Position numbers and translations under genes: made by a program. DNA of 64,000 nucleotides from assembly GCA_900491605.1 (NCBI GenBank), contig UESW01001677.1, positions 149,877 to 213,876 on the forward strand, in the 5' to 3' direction. This DNA comes from Calamus simplicifolius (Eukaryota > Streptophyta > Magnoliopsida > Arecales > Arecaceae). Position 1 is the stretch's first letter. Each line of letters opens with the position of its first letter. The notes under the pieces were generated by a model. The model saw nothing but the letters and a program-made list of their open reading frames with translations. It was not told where the DNA came from and made no database searches. Positions 36,101-45,469 of the stretch are shown here, piece after piece.

Positions 36101-36664
36101 CTCCGAGCCGCCGCGGAGCCCCCTCTCCCGCTCCCGACTCTCAGCATGGTTTCGGCTGCCCGCCACGGGGGCGGCAGCGGCGCTCCTCCGCTCCCTGGTG
36201 GCAGACAAATCCTCAAGCTCCCTCCACATCTGGAGAATCGACGGCGCCCGCGCCACCACCGGCCGCTCCACCGACGAGGGCGACCGTCGGGACTCCCGGA
36301 GGAAAGACGAATCAAGCATGGAAACCGTATGAAGCCCCGCGAGGGCCATAAGCTCGGACTCCCGATTCCTCCGCTCGATGGTGGTGATCATCTCCTCGGC
36401 CTGGCGGGCGACCCAGCGGCTGAGAAGCCGGGAGTGCCGCCGCGCGGCGGCCGAGGACTCGGCGAGGTCGTCGCCTTCCAAATCCGAGCGGCGGCGGCGG
36501 CGGGCGAGCTGGTCGGGGCCACCGTCGCCAGAGGCGTCGTCTTCCTCGTCGCCGCCACAGGAGGAGGAGAGGGAGGTCATGCAGCCGTCGAGGTGGCCGC
36601 GCACCAGCTCCTCGAGGCCTCGCCGGAACTCGAAATCGGCGTCCTTCTGCCGGAAATCCGCCAT
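14448..36664 (-). CDS. RING-HC finger E3 ubiquitin ligase-like protein, seven exons, 854 residues
   Basis: Exons (minus strand): 36664-35552, 33601-33486, 17895-17257, 17158-16849, 16164-15999, 14751-14649, 14565-14448. All joins keep frame and total 855 codons. Six exon starts follow CAG or TAG and five donors read GTAAG/GTAAC/GTCAG/GTGCAT; the fourth donor (ATT|GTGCGC) is weak. The ATG follows an in-frame TAA. Exon 1 (residues 1-371) is acidic/arginine-rich with conserved MALAGLHTVSMLDSSFL and ILQMWRELEDLS. Exon 2 has SLLRGRFLRNG. Exon 3 has repeated Trp-His/Gln-Glu motifs. Exon 4 is proline-rich. Exon 5 (about 727-776) is a coiled coil. The C-terminus has the RING: CCICCDSHIDSVLYRCGHMC, CSKC and CPLCR. 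Known role of the class: E2 binding and ubiquitin transfer. Substrate and location are unknown. It resembles large plant RING proteins such as Arabidopsis AT5G04460 (from memory). Intron 2 is about 15.6 kb because of nested transposons. Confidence 0.9.
18099..18143. repeat. T21-G24 homopolymer pair in intron 2 of the RING gene
   Basis: Twenty-one T (18099-18119) run directly into twenty-four G (18120-18143), preceded by a TG/GGT repeat. On the transcribed RNA this is C24 followed by A21. Its length may be inaccurate in any assembly. Confidence 0.9.
20204..20756 (+). mobile_element. LINE remnant, left part (5'-truncated, reverse transcriptase C-terminal region)
   Basis: The plus strand has decayed coding typical of the region after the RT domain of plant LINEs: IKAGWIK, GVTPIEDKMRENRLRWF, HIQHRPLDAPVRKS and GRGRPKLI, with several stops. 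It is cut at 20756 by copia A and resumes at 32490. An 18-bp sequence, AAGTTATACCAACTTGCA, lies at its left end (20204-20221) and again at about 32715-32732, as expected for a target-site duplication. Confidence 0.8.
20752..20756. repeat. Target-site duplication of copia A, left copy (GATAT)
   Basis: GATAT precedes the left LTR here and follows the right LTR at 32490-32494. Confidence 0.85.
20757..21048 (-). repeat. 3' LTR of copia A (292 bp, with a 79-bp internal duplication)
   Basis: Begins TGTAGAAGGCTG and ends CTTCAACA, as does the right LTR. A block beginning ATTACAAGATAAGAATAGG occurs twice in tandem (near 20820 and 20900). It is single in the right LTR and accounts for the length difference. 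Confidence 0.9.
21056..23460 (-). pseudogene. pol of copia A, 3' portion (integrase end, RT, RNase H)
   Basis: Reading leftward: integrase C-terminal part (TATYMINRLLSRVLNN, KCAFLGYSSTQKGYKCYNP), a linker with a 69-bp in-frame duplication, RT with QYDVKNAFLHGNL and LLVYVDDIIV, and RNase H with CDNKSAINIAHNP and ADVLTKGL. Stops or frame breaks lie near 22480, 22330-22340 and 21420. The reading frame joins the integrase core at 30118-30482 across the inserted elements. Confidence 0.85.
22728..22875. repeat. 69-bp tandem duplication in the copia A integrase-RT linker
   Basis: The block beginning ATGTCAGATCTTACGAGTAT occurs twice in full, and its first 14 bp start a third time. It adds 23 residues without shifting the frame (VRSDM.LQPIET repeated). 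Confidence 0.85.
23467..24630 (-). repeat. 3' LTR of chromovirus B (about 1.16 kb)
   Basis: On the minus strand it starts TGTAATCCCCTGG immediately after the polypurine tract. It contains very GC-rich repeats of GCCGGC type around 23880-24300 and a C14-type homopolymer near 23800. The left boundary is approximate because no partner LTR is available. Open frames on both strands of this GC-rich part are not genes. Confidence 0.7.
24631..24645 (-). promoter_or_regulatory. Polypurine tract of chromovirus B
   Basis: The minus strand reads TAAGGAGGGGAGAA just before TGTAATCC. Confidence 0.75.
24752..28116 (-). pseudogene. pol of chromovirus B (protease, RT, RNase H, integrase, chromodomain)
   Basis: From the right: protease start GTAYAQTLIDPGATHSF, two small frame breaks near 27880-27930, then ILGMDWLASYHA. 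RT has LCIDYRGINKVTVRNKYPLP and VVFIDDILIYS, and RNase H has YTDASRKGLGCVL. Integrase has an H-H-C-C region (HPGGT to CLVCQRVKAEH), VDRLTKSAHFLPF and SDRDTRF. A one-base shift near 25295 separates the last part (24752-25261), which has VGDHVFLRVSPTK and a chromodomain-like tail (YVKVQWSNHSEREATWE). Most of the length is intact, so decay is moderate. Confidence 0.88.
28117..28253 (-). other. Intron-like 137-bp segment between gag and protease of chromovirus B
   Basis: The minus strand begins GTATACC and ends AAAGTAG. It is AT-rich unlike its flanks and has in-frame stops. Removing it joins GTG ACA G to GT ACT GCT TAC in frame, giving VVTGTAYAQTLIDPG, which is the normal join of this region in related elements. 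Confidence 0.6.
28254..29460 (-). pseudogene. gag of chromovirus B with three amber codons
   Basis: One frame runs from ATG at 29460 (MVRRTRSRQ) to the intron-like gap. Inside are the capsid-like gag region (FAPAPFSGSTNPVDAERWV, WGEFREIFFDKYFPRSV) and a CCHC knuckle (CFVCGKTDHKIATC). Stops are TAG at 29311-29313, 29257-29259 and 28342-28344. Each sits in a Gln-rich context where CAG is the likely ancestral codon. No frameshift is seen in 1.2 kb. Confidence 0.85.
29630..30117 (-). mobile_element. TRIM-like small LTR element, one LTR truncated
   Basis: A 107-bp sequence starting CCACCACAGCCCAAC and ending ACTATTGGGGG occurs at 29630-29736 and 30006-30112. Right of the first copy the minus strand has a purine tract (AAGGGGGGTAG). 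Left of the second copy it has TGGTATCAAAGCCAT, a tRNA-Met-type primer site (about 29921-29936). The right LTR is about 180 bp (29937-30117). The left one lacks about 75 bp at the side facing chromovirus B. The internal part is about 190 bp without coding. Confidence 0.65.
30118..32147 (-). pseudogene. gag, protease and integrase start of copia A
   Basis: From the right: ATG at 32147 (MSTSETSSSRN), UBN2-type gag with one frame break near 31912 (TTAKEIWDFVRCTYS, YDFLAGLNPEFDQIR), a protease region with SWIIDFGATDHMTP (near 31050; canonical DSGA altered to DFGA), gaps with stops, then integrase core IHSDTWGPSSIPNISG and FIDDCTRVTWLFLLKHKS, up to QQNGVAERKNEHLLNT at the insertion border. Frames are broken repeatedly. 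Confidence 0.82.
32264..32276 (-). promoter_or_regulatory. Primer binding site of copia A
   Basis: The minus strand reads TGGTATCAGAGCT, directly next to the 5' LTR. Confidence 0.9.
32277..32489 (-). repeat. 5' LTR of copia A (213 bp)
   Basis: Starts TGTAGAAGG, ends CTTCAACA and is followed by the GATAT duplication (32490-32494). It matches the left LTR except for the latter's internal duplication and a few substitutions. Confidence 0.92.
32490..32608 (+). mobile_element. LINE remnant, right part and 3' tail
   Basis: Continues the LINE frame after the copia insertion (IYNLNVNLVLNRAE, HIHVAGPM), then a tail of GAGTT repeats. Together with 20204-20756 it forms one 5'-truncated LINE. The exon-2-like segment follows immediately. 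Confidence 0.75.
32611..32702 (+). repeat. Inverted partial copy of exon 2 (plus donor site) of the RING gene
   Basis: This 92-nt stretch on the plus strand matches 33562-33471 (minus strand) with about five mismatches. It covers the last 77 nt of exon 2, the 5' splice site (GTCAGC here, GTAAGC in the gene) and about ten intron bases. It starts right after the LINE tail and ends 12 bp before the right copy of the 18-bp LINE flank repeat. Confidence 0.9.
34300..34560. repeat. Pyrimidine-rich tract in intron 1 of the RING gene
   Basis: About 260 bp almost wholly T and C (TTTC, TTTTC and TTTA motifs), so the transcript carries a purine tract here. ORFs of Phe/Ser/Leu across it are artefacts. 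Confidence 0.8.
34952..35316. mobile_element. MITE-like element in intron 1 of the RING gene
   Basis: Terminal inverted repeats GGGACTCTTTGGAT and ATCCAAACAGACC, a purine-rich left arm and a pyrimidine-rich right arm. Same family as 51817-52290. The 3-bp duplication is not conserved here. Confidence 0.6.
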
Positions 36665-37000
36665 TTTTTCCGCTTCTTAAACGATCTCCGGATCGAAACC
36701 CTAGAAGAGGGCATGACGGCAATCGAAACCCTAGACCTATGGTGGCGTTCGAATTCTTGAGTTGAACAAGAAACCCTAGAATCGGAAGTGTATAAGAATG
36801 GAAGGGGAGAGATATAGAAATAGAGAGGGGAATTTTTTAATGGACGGACGAATTCTTTGTTGCTGTTGTTGTTGTTTTTGCCTTCGAAGAGAAGAGAGAC
36901 GAGACGCAACGGCGATCCGGAATGGGCTAGCGAGGAAGGAAGGGCGAGGGAAGTGGAAGCCGCGATTTACGAAGAAAGAAGGAAGGTCATGGCGAATGAT
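36665..37000 (-). promoter_or_regulatory. 5' leader and proximal promoter of the RING gene
   Basis: Minus-strand sequence upstream of the ATG has three TAGGGTTTC elements (near 36700, 36738 and 36772), the telo-box type common near plant transcription starts. It is CT-rich with a CAACAACAA run near 36860. An upstream ATG at 36712-36714 opens a 45-codon frame that overlaps the main start out of frame. The transcription start was not determined. Confidence 0.5.
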
Positions 37001-40000
37001 ATCTTCACTCACCTTTTTTTTTTAATTATTATTATTATTATTTAATTCCTCCTCTAACTTTTTACTTTGGAATGATTTTCTTTTTAAAAAAAAAATCATC
37101 CTCATATATTGTTATTTTCACACCCTCTCCATGATGCAAGCTGCTTAAAAAAAAAACATATATTCTTAATAGTTGTATAAAACTTTATATAACGGTTAAT
37201 CTCCTAGCATTTAGAAAGGAAGGATGTTTGTTAAATAATTTAAGATAATTTGTATAAATATTGGTACTGATTTTAATTATTATAAACCAAGGCCAAACAA
37301 TCATTTACCCTCTTTATTTATTATTTATTTTTAATGAAATAAAATTTAAAAATTAAGGAATATGGTACAATTTTATATGAATAATTATTACAATAGAAAT
37401 TTTAGGGATGATGTGTTATTTACTATTTGATTATATATTTTATGTTGATTTCTTGAAAAGAGATATTATGGTTTGAAATTGATGCCAAACATAGTTTCAA
37501 GAAAAAAAAAGAAAGAAATTGATGCTAAACGCTTTAAAAATTCAAAAGTTAAACATGATTTATATTAAAAATAATCATAAAATCAAAATTTATATATTTT
37601 ATTTTTTAAATTTATGAATAAATGGGCGATAAAATAGAAGATTTTTATTTACCTCTATTTATTTCAAAAATCAATGATAGAGCGTGCAAATCAAAAATCC
37701 ACACAATTAGTTATAATTTTGACAAATTAAAGTATCTAAATATAAAAAATAATATATTTAAAATGGTTTTTACATAAGCATCATGTAAATGTAAATAAAA
37801 AAAAAAGAGTGTCTTCTAGTATGCCAATGCAAAATTACAAAAAAATTAACTTAAAAATTTATTTATTTATCATAATTTATGTATATTAAAATATATATTA
37901 GGTTTTATTATTTCAGGAAGCATGTGATATACAAACTATATTTTTTTTTTTAATGTGAGATATTTTAATAAAAATAAATCGTGAATAATAATATGGCAGG
38001 AATAAAGTCTATCTCTTTTAAATTTTAAATAAGTCACTAAATTTAGCTTTGTAAAGAAAGATTTAAAATTTTTAAAGATTAATATATAAAAAATTAAAAA
38101 TATTTTAAAACATTCCTGGTATGTTGCCGTGCATTTGTCTTCTCTAAAACTCTTTAAATTTAATTTTTATTAAAATTAAAAATATTTTTGAAGAAATGCA
38201 TGGAAGGTTTAATAAAATTTTAACGGAAGGTAACCAATCGGGTATCGTGAAGGTGATTTAATAATTAAGCAAACGTGGAAGGAAGTTATGGTGTCAACCT
38301 CCGCAGAAAGGGACGGGTCGGTGGGGGGCGTGTACGGAGTTACCGTCGTCACTTTAATATGGTCAAAGGTACGAGGGGTGATCTTAGGGGTAGGAATATC
38401 ATCAAGTCCAGCTACATATCTTGCCGTCCACGTCATACATCTGGACGGACGTGACATCGTGCCACGTGGAATTATCACCTCTTTCATTCTTTATTCCCTT
38501 CTCCGTATCGTTAACTCTGACACCTCGATGCTTCTGATTCAAAGGGTAGGGATGGAGAGGTTAGTGGTATATACGTGTGATAACGTTTATAGTGTGACAT
38601 GAGAGAGAGAGAGAGAGAGAGTGGGTGGGGGGAGAGATGTGGCGGTTGGCACGGGCCGATCACAGTGATGTGTACATTGTCGATGGTGGTGTACATCATC
38701 ATGATTCGATGGAACAAAGAATCCTAAGGAGCAGTGTTCCCCTGACTTTTATAACGATCTTGATAATGGTAGACCCGAGATGATTCGATGGAGATGCGTT
38801 GCAGAGGAGAAACCCTAATTGAGAGGGAAAATAATGTTTTTTTTTTATTATCGGTTTAGTTAATTTGATATTGTTACTAAGACAGCAAAAAAAAAAAAAA
38901 AAACATGTTATTTGTTGCGTGTTAGCTGTTGTTCTCATTATACGGAAAGCAGAAAAATGTGGTCCATAATGTTTGGCTTCTCTTCCGTTTTAATTTTAAT
39001 CCTCTGGAGGATTTAAGGCGCCAAACTGTCGATATCACCTACTGGTAGAAAAGAAATTAAAGTGTGACTCGTGACTCCAGGATCTCTCGTAAGCCTATTA
39101 TATTAAACTAAACGGGCACTCCACCGACCGTTGTGAGAATGCAAGGCTATATTAAAGTCTCATGAGAACAAAAGCCCCCTCTCCGAAGCGTACACGATTT
39201 GGAAAAGGAGGGTCTATAATATAATACTCTGTTTTCCACTGGACCACAAGAGAACAACTATCTAGCTCTCAAATGGAGCTCTTTTTATCTTCTTCCAGTA
39301 TTCTTTATTCATTAAAATAAATCGTAAGCATGATGGTTGGATTCTATCCGGGTTTCTTTAATCTTGATACTTCAATATCTTAGAATAGATTTAGATTTGT
39401 AATGCGACTTTTTTTACAGAGCTCTTTTCTACTTGCCTTACTTTCAACAAAGTACACTCTTTAATGGAAGCTTGCGTGCCTTAGTAGTGGAGGGATTTTT
39501 TTTTTTAATCTTGATGAAAGTCATCACATATTCTCTCTTAGTTTTTTTTGACTTCATGATGCACTTGGTATCAAAGCACAATTAACCAAGGAAATTGGCC
39601 CACCTGGAAGTTCACAATCTGTTCTATCTCTTGCTGCCTTTCCATTCCTCTGCGCTTTTGTGCTCTTTTCTTTAGCTACGGTCTCAAAGTTAACTCTGGT
39701 TTCAAGCGAGTCCTTGGTAGCTTTTTGGCGCAATGTACCTTATAGCCTATGGTGTTGTATTCGGAGAAAAGGGAACAAGAAAAGCTACGTTGAAAACGCC
39801 ACTTAATATTGAGAAAACGACACGCACAGTACGGAGCTGTTAAAACCTGATGATGTAGAATAATGGATTAATTGTGTTAAACGATTAACTAAAGAAAAAA
39901 AAAAAGGTAAAAGATGATTAAAACCCAGGAATCTCACTCAAAACATCAACGACCAACAAAATCAAGCAATGTTTGACTGAAGTCTGTTTAAAGAAGACAG

Positions 40001-42103
40001 TCAAAGAGAGAGAGAGAGAGAGAGAAGATGGGCCAGATAGCTGGGATTTTTCAGACTTTATGTTATTGGCTGCATTAGGATGAAGCATGGATTTGATAAT
40101 CTTTCACATATATATTTGCTTCATGTTTATCGGCGCTGTCCATTTATGAGCAGTCACTCTTGTGGAATTATTGTGAGTCTCCTCTTCTTAGAAGCCAAAA
40201 ATAATGCAAAGCACCATACACTACATCATTGGAATTACTTGGGGTCAGTGGATCCTTGGAGGATGTCAGAAGCCTCTCGCAGCGCAAGGCATATTATCAT
40301 TTAGTAGCCGAGAGCTGTGATCTGGATGGGAATTGATAGTGGCATGACCCCAACCTAAAATTTAGTGAATTTAATTGTCTCATTATTTGCGCCATTACTA
40401 TATTTTAATTCAACCTCGAGCTGCACCACTGCAGCAATGATGCCAAAACAAAGGGCTACATACTTCAACGTCGACCATCTTTATTTTTTTTGAAGAAAAT
40501 CAACAGCCATTGACATATCAACATGCTAATTTGTAATCATCGTTAGTGAAATCTTTTTTTCAGTTTAAGCTGTTCTTCGGCAGAACTAACAGGTATTCTT
40601 TTGTCTGTATTTGTGATTGGATTGAAAGCCAAATATCAGTCTCTCTTCTAATGGCAATTTAAAATAATAATAATAATAATAAACTTATGCCTATACTTGG
40701 AGCTATTTTTTAAATCGGTATCTTTTGACATCGATTTTAATAATGAATGAGAAAGGAAAAGTTTTTATGGAAACGTGTTAAAAGTTTTATTCATTGTGAA
40801 AGTAAAAATATTTCAAATATCATTTCTTCGTGTAGACCGAGACTTTGTATGAATTGAAAAAAAAAATACTTTCTAAAACATTATTTAAAATAGTACTTTT
40901 TAAGTGGCGCTTAGTCGAAATGGCACTTCTTAAAAGATTATTTTAAATAATGATGAATAAAAAAAAGCATCACTTAAAATGATGTTTTTTTTTTTTACGT
41001 CATTCCAGTAAAATTTTTTTCTTTAGCACCCTTTACGTAAAACCGGTCTGGTTTGAAAAAGGCTCCCAATACCTGGCTGGGATAGTACGGCATGCCAGTA
41101 CCGGCATATTGTGGGGCCTGCCAAGCATGCGAAGCACTAACAGTGCTTAGCATAACACGTACCATGCCAGTAATAAATTGACACATCATCGGTACGGAAA
41201 AGCTTTTGTCCCTTGACTCTGCCTCGAGAATATTGATAAGAATCCAACCCACAGGCAAGCTTTGTCGGTCGTGAAAGGACATCATGTATACAATGGCTAT
41301 TTCTATTTGTCAGCGAAAGCATCTATGGGTTATCAATGCAAGGTTATATGCTGGCTTTTCTTTTGACTATGGATTAGTTTTAGTGCAGTTTAAACACCGT
41401 AAAACATGATTGATGTGGATCTCCATGTCAAAAGGGTTTTCACTGATTCTGAAATCGTATTCAAGGCCAATTTAATTCTGTACATCTGTCTGTCTATATG
41501 AATGATGTATGAATATTTATATACATACATGTGCATGATTGTTGATTGGCATGGCCAAGATCCTGTTGATTTGCAATGCTGCACAGTATTGCTGTCTGAA
41601 AAATATTCGATTAGTTAATATGATCTATAGATCTAACTAAAGACATACAGAAACAGATTGCATGTAATATACTTTCCACACAAACCTTGCATGGTTATGA
41701 AAGCTTTTATTGCTGTGCACATGAACATTGACAAACCAGCTTCAATATCTCAGAGCAAAACTCTGCATTTGTGCCCAAATGCATGGTGGAGCATCCAAAA
41801 ACAAAAAGAATTTAAGTATAAAAAAAGATAGATTCCTTCAATAACCAATATAAACTTTCAAGGGAAAAGATAAGAGAGTCTCAACAGTGTTTCTAGATCT
41901 TTTCTCCACCATTCTCTCAACTTTGCATGTGATCTTAATGGTTATATGGCAGTTGTGACTTGACCTTTCTTTTTGTTGTCACATAGCTATGGATATGGCA
42001 AAGTTAGCTGCAGTTTGCCTCCAACATGACATTGCTGTTTTCTTGTCTCAACATCTTAACAAAAATATTTGGTTTGGTAAGAACAGCATTTGCCACCTGC
42101 TTT
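37001..42103. other. AT-rich intergenic region, no gene seen
   Basis: Holds simple repeats: TAATTATTATT near 37025, GA at 38600-38623, AAT near 40665 and GA at 40004-40025. It also has a C/GTACC-rich segment with short inverted repeats near 41050-41170 and a G-box GCCACGTGGA at about 38461-38470, some 1.8 kb upstream of the RING gene. No ORF resembles a known family. Confidence 0.5.
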
Positions 42104-43741
42104 TTAGTTCAGCACTTTTTCGCTGGTTGCATATATGTTCCAGACCAATGTGCCGACAATATCAAGGCGACAGGCATCTTAAAATCATCATCCCAAGAGC
42201 CTGTTAACTCAAAGTTTGAATAAGAAGAAAATAGATATCCGTATAAAATTAGAAGCTCATAGGTAAATTGTTGCTGCTGCAGATTGATAAAAATTAGAAT
42301 TATTAAATTATGGATGGCTGATTTGATGGGCTTGCCTTGTTGTAGGATGCATCCAGTGGCAGCAGTACCCAAGATTTCAGCAAGCACCCCTGCCGTGTTC
42401 AATAACCCCAGCAGCTCCCTATAATTTCAAATAAATTTTGGATTTAATGGAGGACAAGATTTTTTTAATGCTTAAACAAATAAATGCACAAAAGCTAGTC
42501 ATTGACATTTCATCTGATATGAAAAACAATGTTCAGATATCATGAATATAACAATATAACTTATATTATGACAATTGATTAAGGTTCCAACAGCAATAAT
42601 CATGCATACTGTTCTTTCTTTCTTTCTTTTGTTTCCTTTTCTTTGGATGTAAAGATGGGGGCCATCATCAATTCATTAGTAAGATCAGAAGGCTCATGAG
42701 AGCAAATGCCATCTGTTCTTACTGATCTAATACTGTCTACAAGCTTCACCTCATTTATTTAGGGCTTTTGGAACCTGTATTACTATTAGTTGTGACTCTT
42801 CTCTAAAAGGTAGCGTGCTCATTGCAAGAGCGCCATCTCTGACCATCATCATTGGCTCTAAGTTCAGCAGGCATCCAACACTCTTTGTGAACTATGATCA
42901 CATGGTCTCAGGAGTGCTAGCAGATGCAACTAATAATTCAAAATGCAACTACTATGCTGCTCAGATAAATCCCTCTGTCATGCCTACAGCCATAAGTACC
43001 AATACCATGTTGCTGTCATATATAATTGCCCATCTGTTACATACCATTATGACCTAAATATTTCTACTCTTGTTGGCTACTATTATCTCCTCAGAGACCC
43101 ATACTGCTTACTGAGAATGATTAATCCTCTTTCCCTTGCCACATTTACAATATTAATCCTATTTCGTCCTTTGCCAACAATGAATTACTGCTTTCAATTC
43201 CCATGGTCAACCTATCATTCTTCCATCCTCTCAAAAGCTTGTTACTCAAAACATTATATACCTCCTTGCTCAGTGAACTTACTAGTCTTTGCTTGACAAC
43301 ATTATTCATAGCTTCTTGTCATTTTATGTGGAAACCTAATACAGGCTAGAGAACTAGGTCATCTCCCAAAGATTAGAGGTTGTCTCATCTTGAGCATCTC
43401 CATATACTATTAGTTTCTATGATTCTCTCATTCCCTGGGAATCCAAGAAGCAGACTATTCCCTTCTTTCCAAAACAATCATATATACTAGAATCTCACAT
43501 CTTTAGCCTTCTTGAAGGGCAGGATTTTTTATTTTTTTTAAAAAAAAGACAGCAATTGGTTTGCAGTTACTTAAGAGTTAAAATTATTGTTATTTTATTT
43601 TCCTGTACACTTCAAGCTTCCAGTTTTTTAAGAAGTCACATACACTATAATTGTTTCATCGTATGCACTATAATTGATCAAACTTTATGTTTCTCATTTG
43701 TATAATATTAACTTTTTCCATCCATATATTAGTAATCAAAC

Positions 43742-43910
43742 TAAGGGCTGGCCTTAGTGCAATGGTAAAATTGCTCCATTATGGCCAAAGTGTCATAGGT
43801 TTGAAACACGAAAATAGTCTCTCCGCAAGCAGCGACAGGGCTGCGAGGAACAGAGTTGCATACATCCAACCCTCTCAGACTCCACATTGGCAGCAACCTC
43901 ATGCATTGAG
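43742..43910 (+). mobile_element. tRNA-derived SINE (Au-like)
   Basis: Contains a pol III A box (TTAGTGCAATGG, 43754-43765) and a B box (GGTTTGAAACA, 43798-43808), 44 bp apart. Downstream are TCTCCGCAAGCAG, GTTGCATACATCCAACCCTC and a CTCATGCATTGAG end, the layout of Au-type plant SINEs. It lies in a non-coding part of the PHT4 pseudogene. No terminal duplication was identified. Confidence 0.7.
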
Positions 43911-44055
43911 ATATCATTTATATTTGCAAACAAACTATCATGCTATGTATCACATAATAGATTAGATTAACTGATACATTTAATAAATCATGACTAGTAA
44001 AAGAAAAAGGTCATCTGCAGAGAACAAAATAAGGTATTTAATTTCATGACAGCAA

Positions 44056-44203
44056 GGTGGCTTTTCAGAGAATAACTTGTAACCCACCATTCTTCTTTTT
44101 TCCTTTTCAGAACTAAATCAAAATCAAACACCATAAAATATTGGCTTGTCAGAGGATAACTTGCAAACCACTATTCTTCTTTTTTCTTTTTCAGAACTAA
44201 AAA
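44056..44203. repeat. Tandem duplication, about 83-bp spacing
   Basis: GGCTTTTCAGAGAATAACTTG followed by an ACCACCATTCTTCTTTTTT-type run and TTTTCAGAACTAAA recurs from about 44141 with few changes. Confidence 0.75.
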
Positions 44204-44930
44204 GAAATCGATCACTGATAATATTAAGTTCCAAATCACAATCAAATGATGGTTTTATATTCTAATCAATAATCAGGATAAAGATGAATGGAAACATATC
44301 ACATAACATGGCCCAATGTCTTGATGATTTAAATAGAGACCAGTTTGTGAGAAGGCACAGCTACCCTGAAAAGGAAAGAGAACAAACCAGAATTGAACTA
44401 ACCGACCACATCAGGTTGCTTTATTAAGGATGCATTACTTCCAATGGATTTGTAGGGAATAACTGACGTGATCTGATGTGAGTTATAATATCAAACAATT
44501 TTAGTGCACAAAAGAAGTTGAACCGGTCTGAAGGAAGAATGAAGTAATGGATACAATACTTCCAATATTCAAGCTTGCATCAAAACATTTAGTTCATTAT
44601 AAAAGATATGGACCAGGTTAACAATCTTGGTATTGGACCTCATACTGGAATAATGTGATATATCCGGTACAAGGGTATCGAGACTTGGTATGCCCTCCAT
44701 ACCAAGTATTGATTTGATATTAGTTTGGTATGAGGCAGTACGCACAGGTATGATGAACCTGAAATGGACTATATAAAAATAGAAAGATGAGGGAGAAAGA
44801 AAGTAACGAGACATCTAGCTTGAAGGAAAAATGTATGGCAACAAATAACAAGCTGATAAATTGCTAAGCATATGTTGAACACAGATAAGCTTCAAGACTT
44901 AAATGGTTGGCACTCGGCACCTCTTTGTTG

Positions 44931-44935
44931 CGCAG
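44931..44935. repeat. Target-site duplication of copia B, left copy (CTCTT)
   Basis: CTCTT precedes the left LTR here and follows the right LTR at 50592-50596. Confidence 0.9.
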
Positions 44936-45458
44936 CGAGTCCTCAGCAGAAGCCCCAAGAAATCAAGCACGTGAGGGAAGAAGAAGAAAGATTCGGCACA
45001 CACAAGATGGATTCAAAGAAAAAGAGAATGTTATTTCTTTCTGTATTTTTGTTACATTTCGATAATCATCTGAGATCCTTTCCTTTGAATAATCATCCAT
45101 CTTGGATCCCCCAGCCAGTAACCAACTCCTTAAAAATATGGAAGCCTAGCACACGCCCAGCAACTTCCAAGAAAACCGATGCCACTACACACACCCTCCA
45201 ATCCAGAAAACTTGAGCCCAATCCCCATGGATCGGTCCTATAACCTATAATTAGGTTATTAAACATTCTTTCAAAAACTTCCTTCTAAGCCATACAAAAA
45301 GCATTCAAACCCAAGCCCATGTACACCCATGACTCACATGCTCTCTATTCTTGGATCACAAGCCAACCCAAATGACTTAGGAACCTGAGAACTTATGTAG
45401 CCTAAGCTTTCAAACCTATGTAACTCTTCTTACTTTGGATGTGTACACTAAGCTTACA
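44936..45458 (-). repeat. 3' LTR of copia B (523 bp)
   Basis: Starts TGTTGCGCAGCGAG and ends AGCTTACA. Matches the right LTR with scattered substitutions and small gaps. Confidence 0.9.
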
Positions 45459-45469
45459 ATCTCCACCTT

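Noticed and set aside
41040..41170. GTACC/GCATGCC-rich segment as a gene or RNA
   Set aside because: Short imperfect inverted repeats similar in style to 44620-44770. Likely repeat debris, but ends could not be defined.
42815..43296. Two overlapping plus-strand frames (80 and 117 residues)
   Set aside because: No family features. They lie within the introns of the PHT4 pseudogene and look like chance frames.
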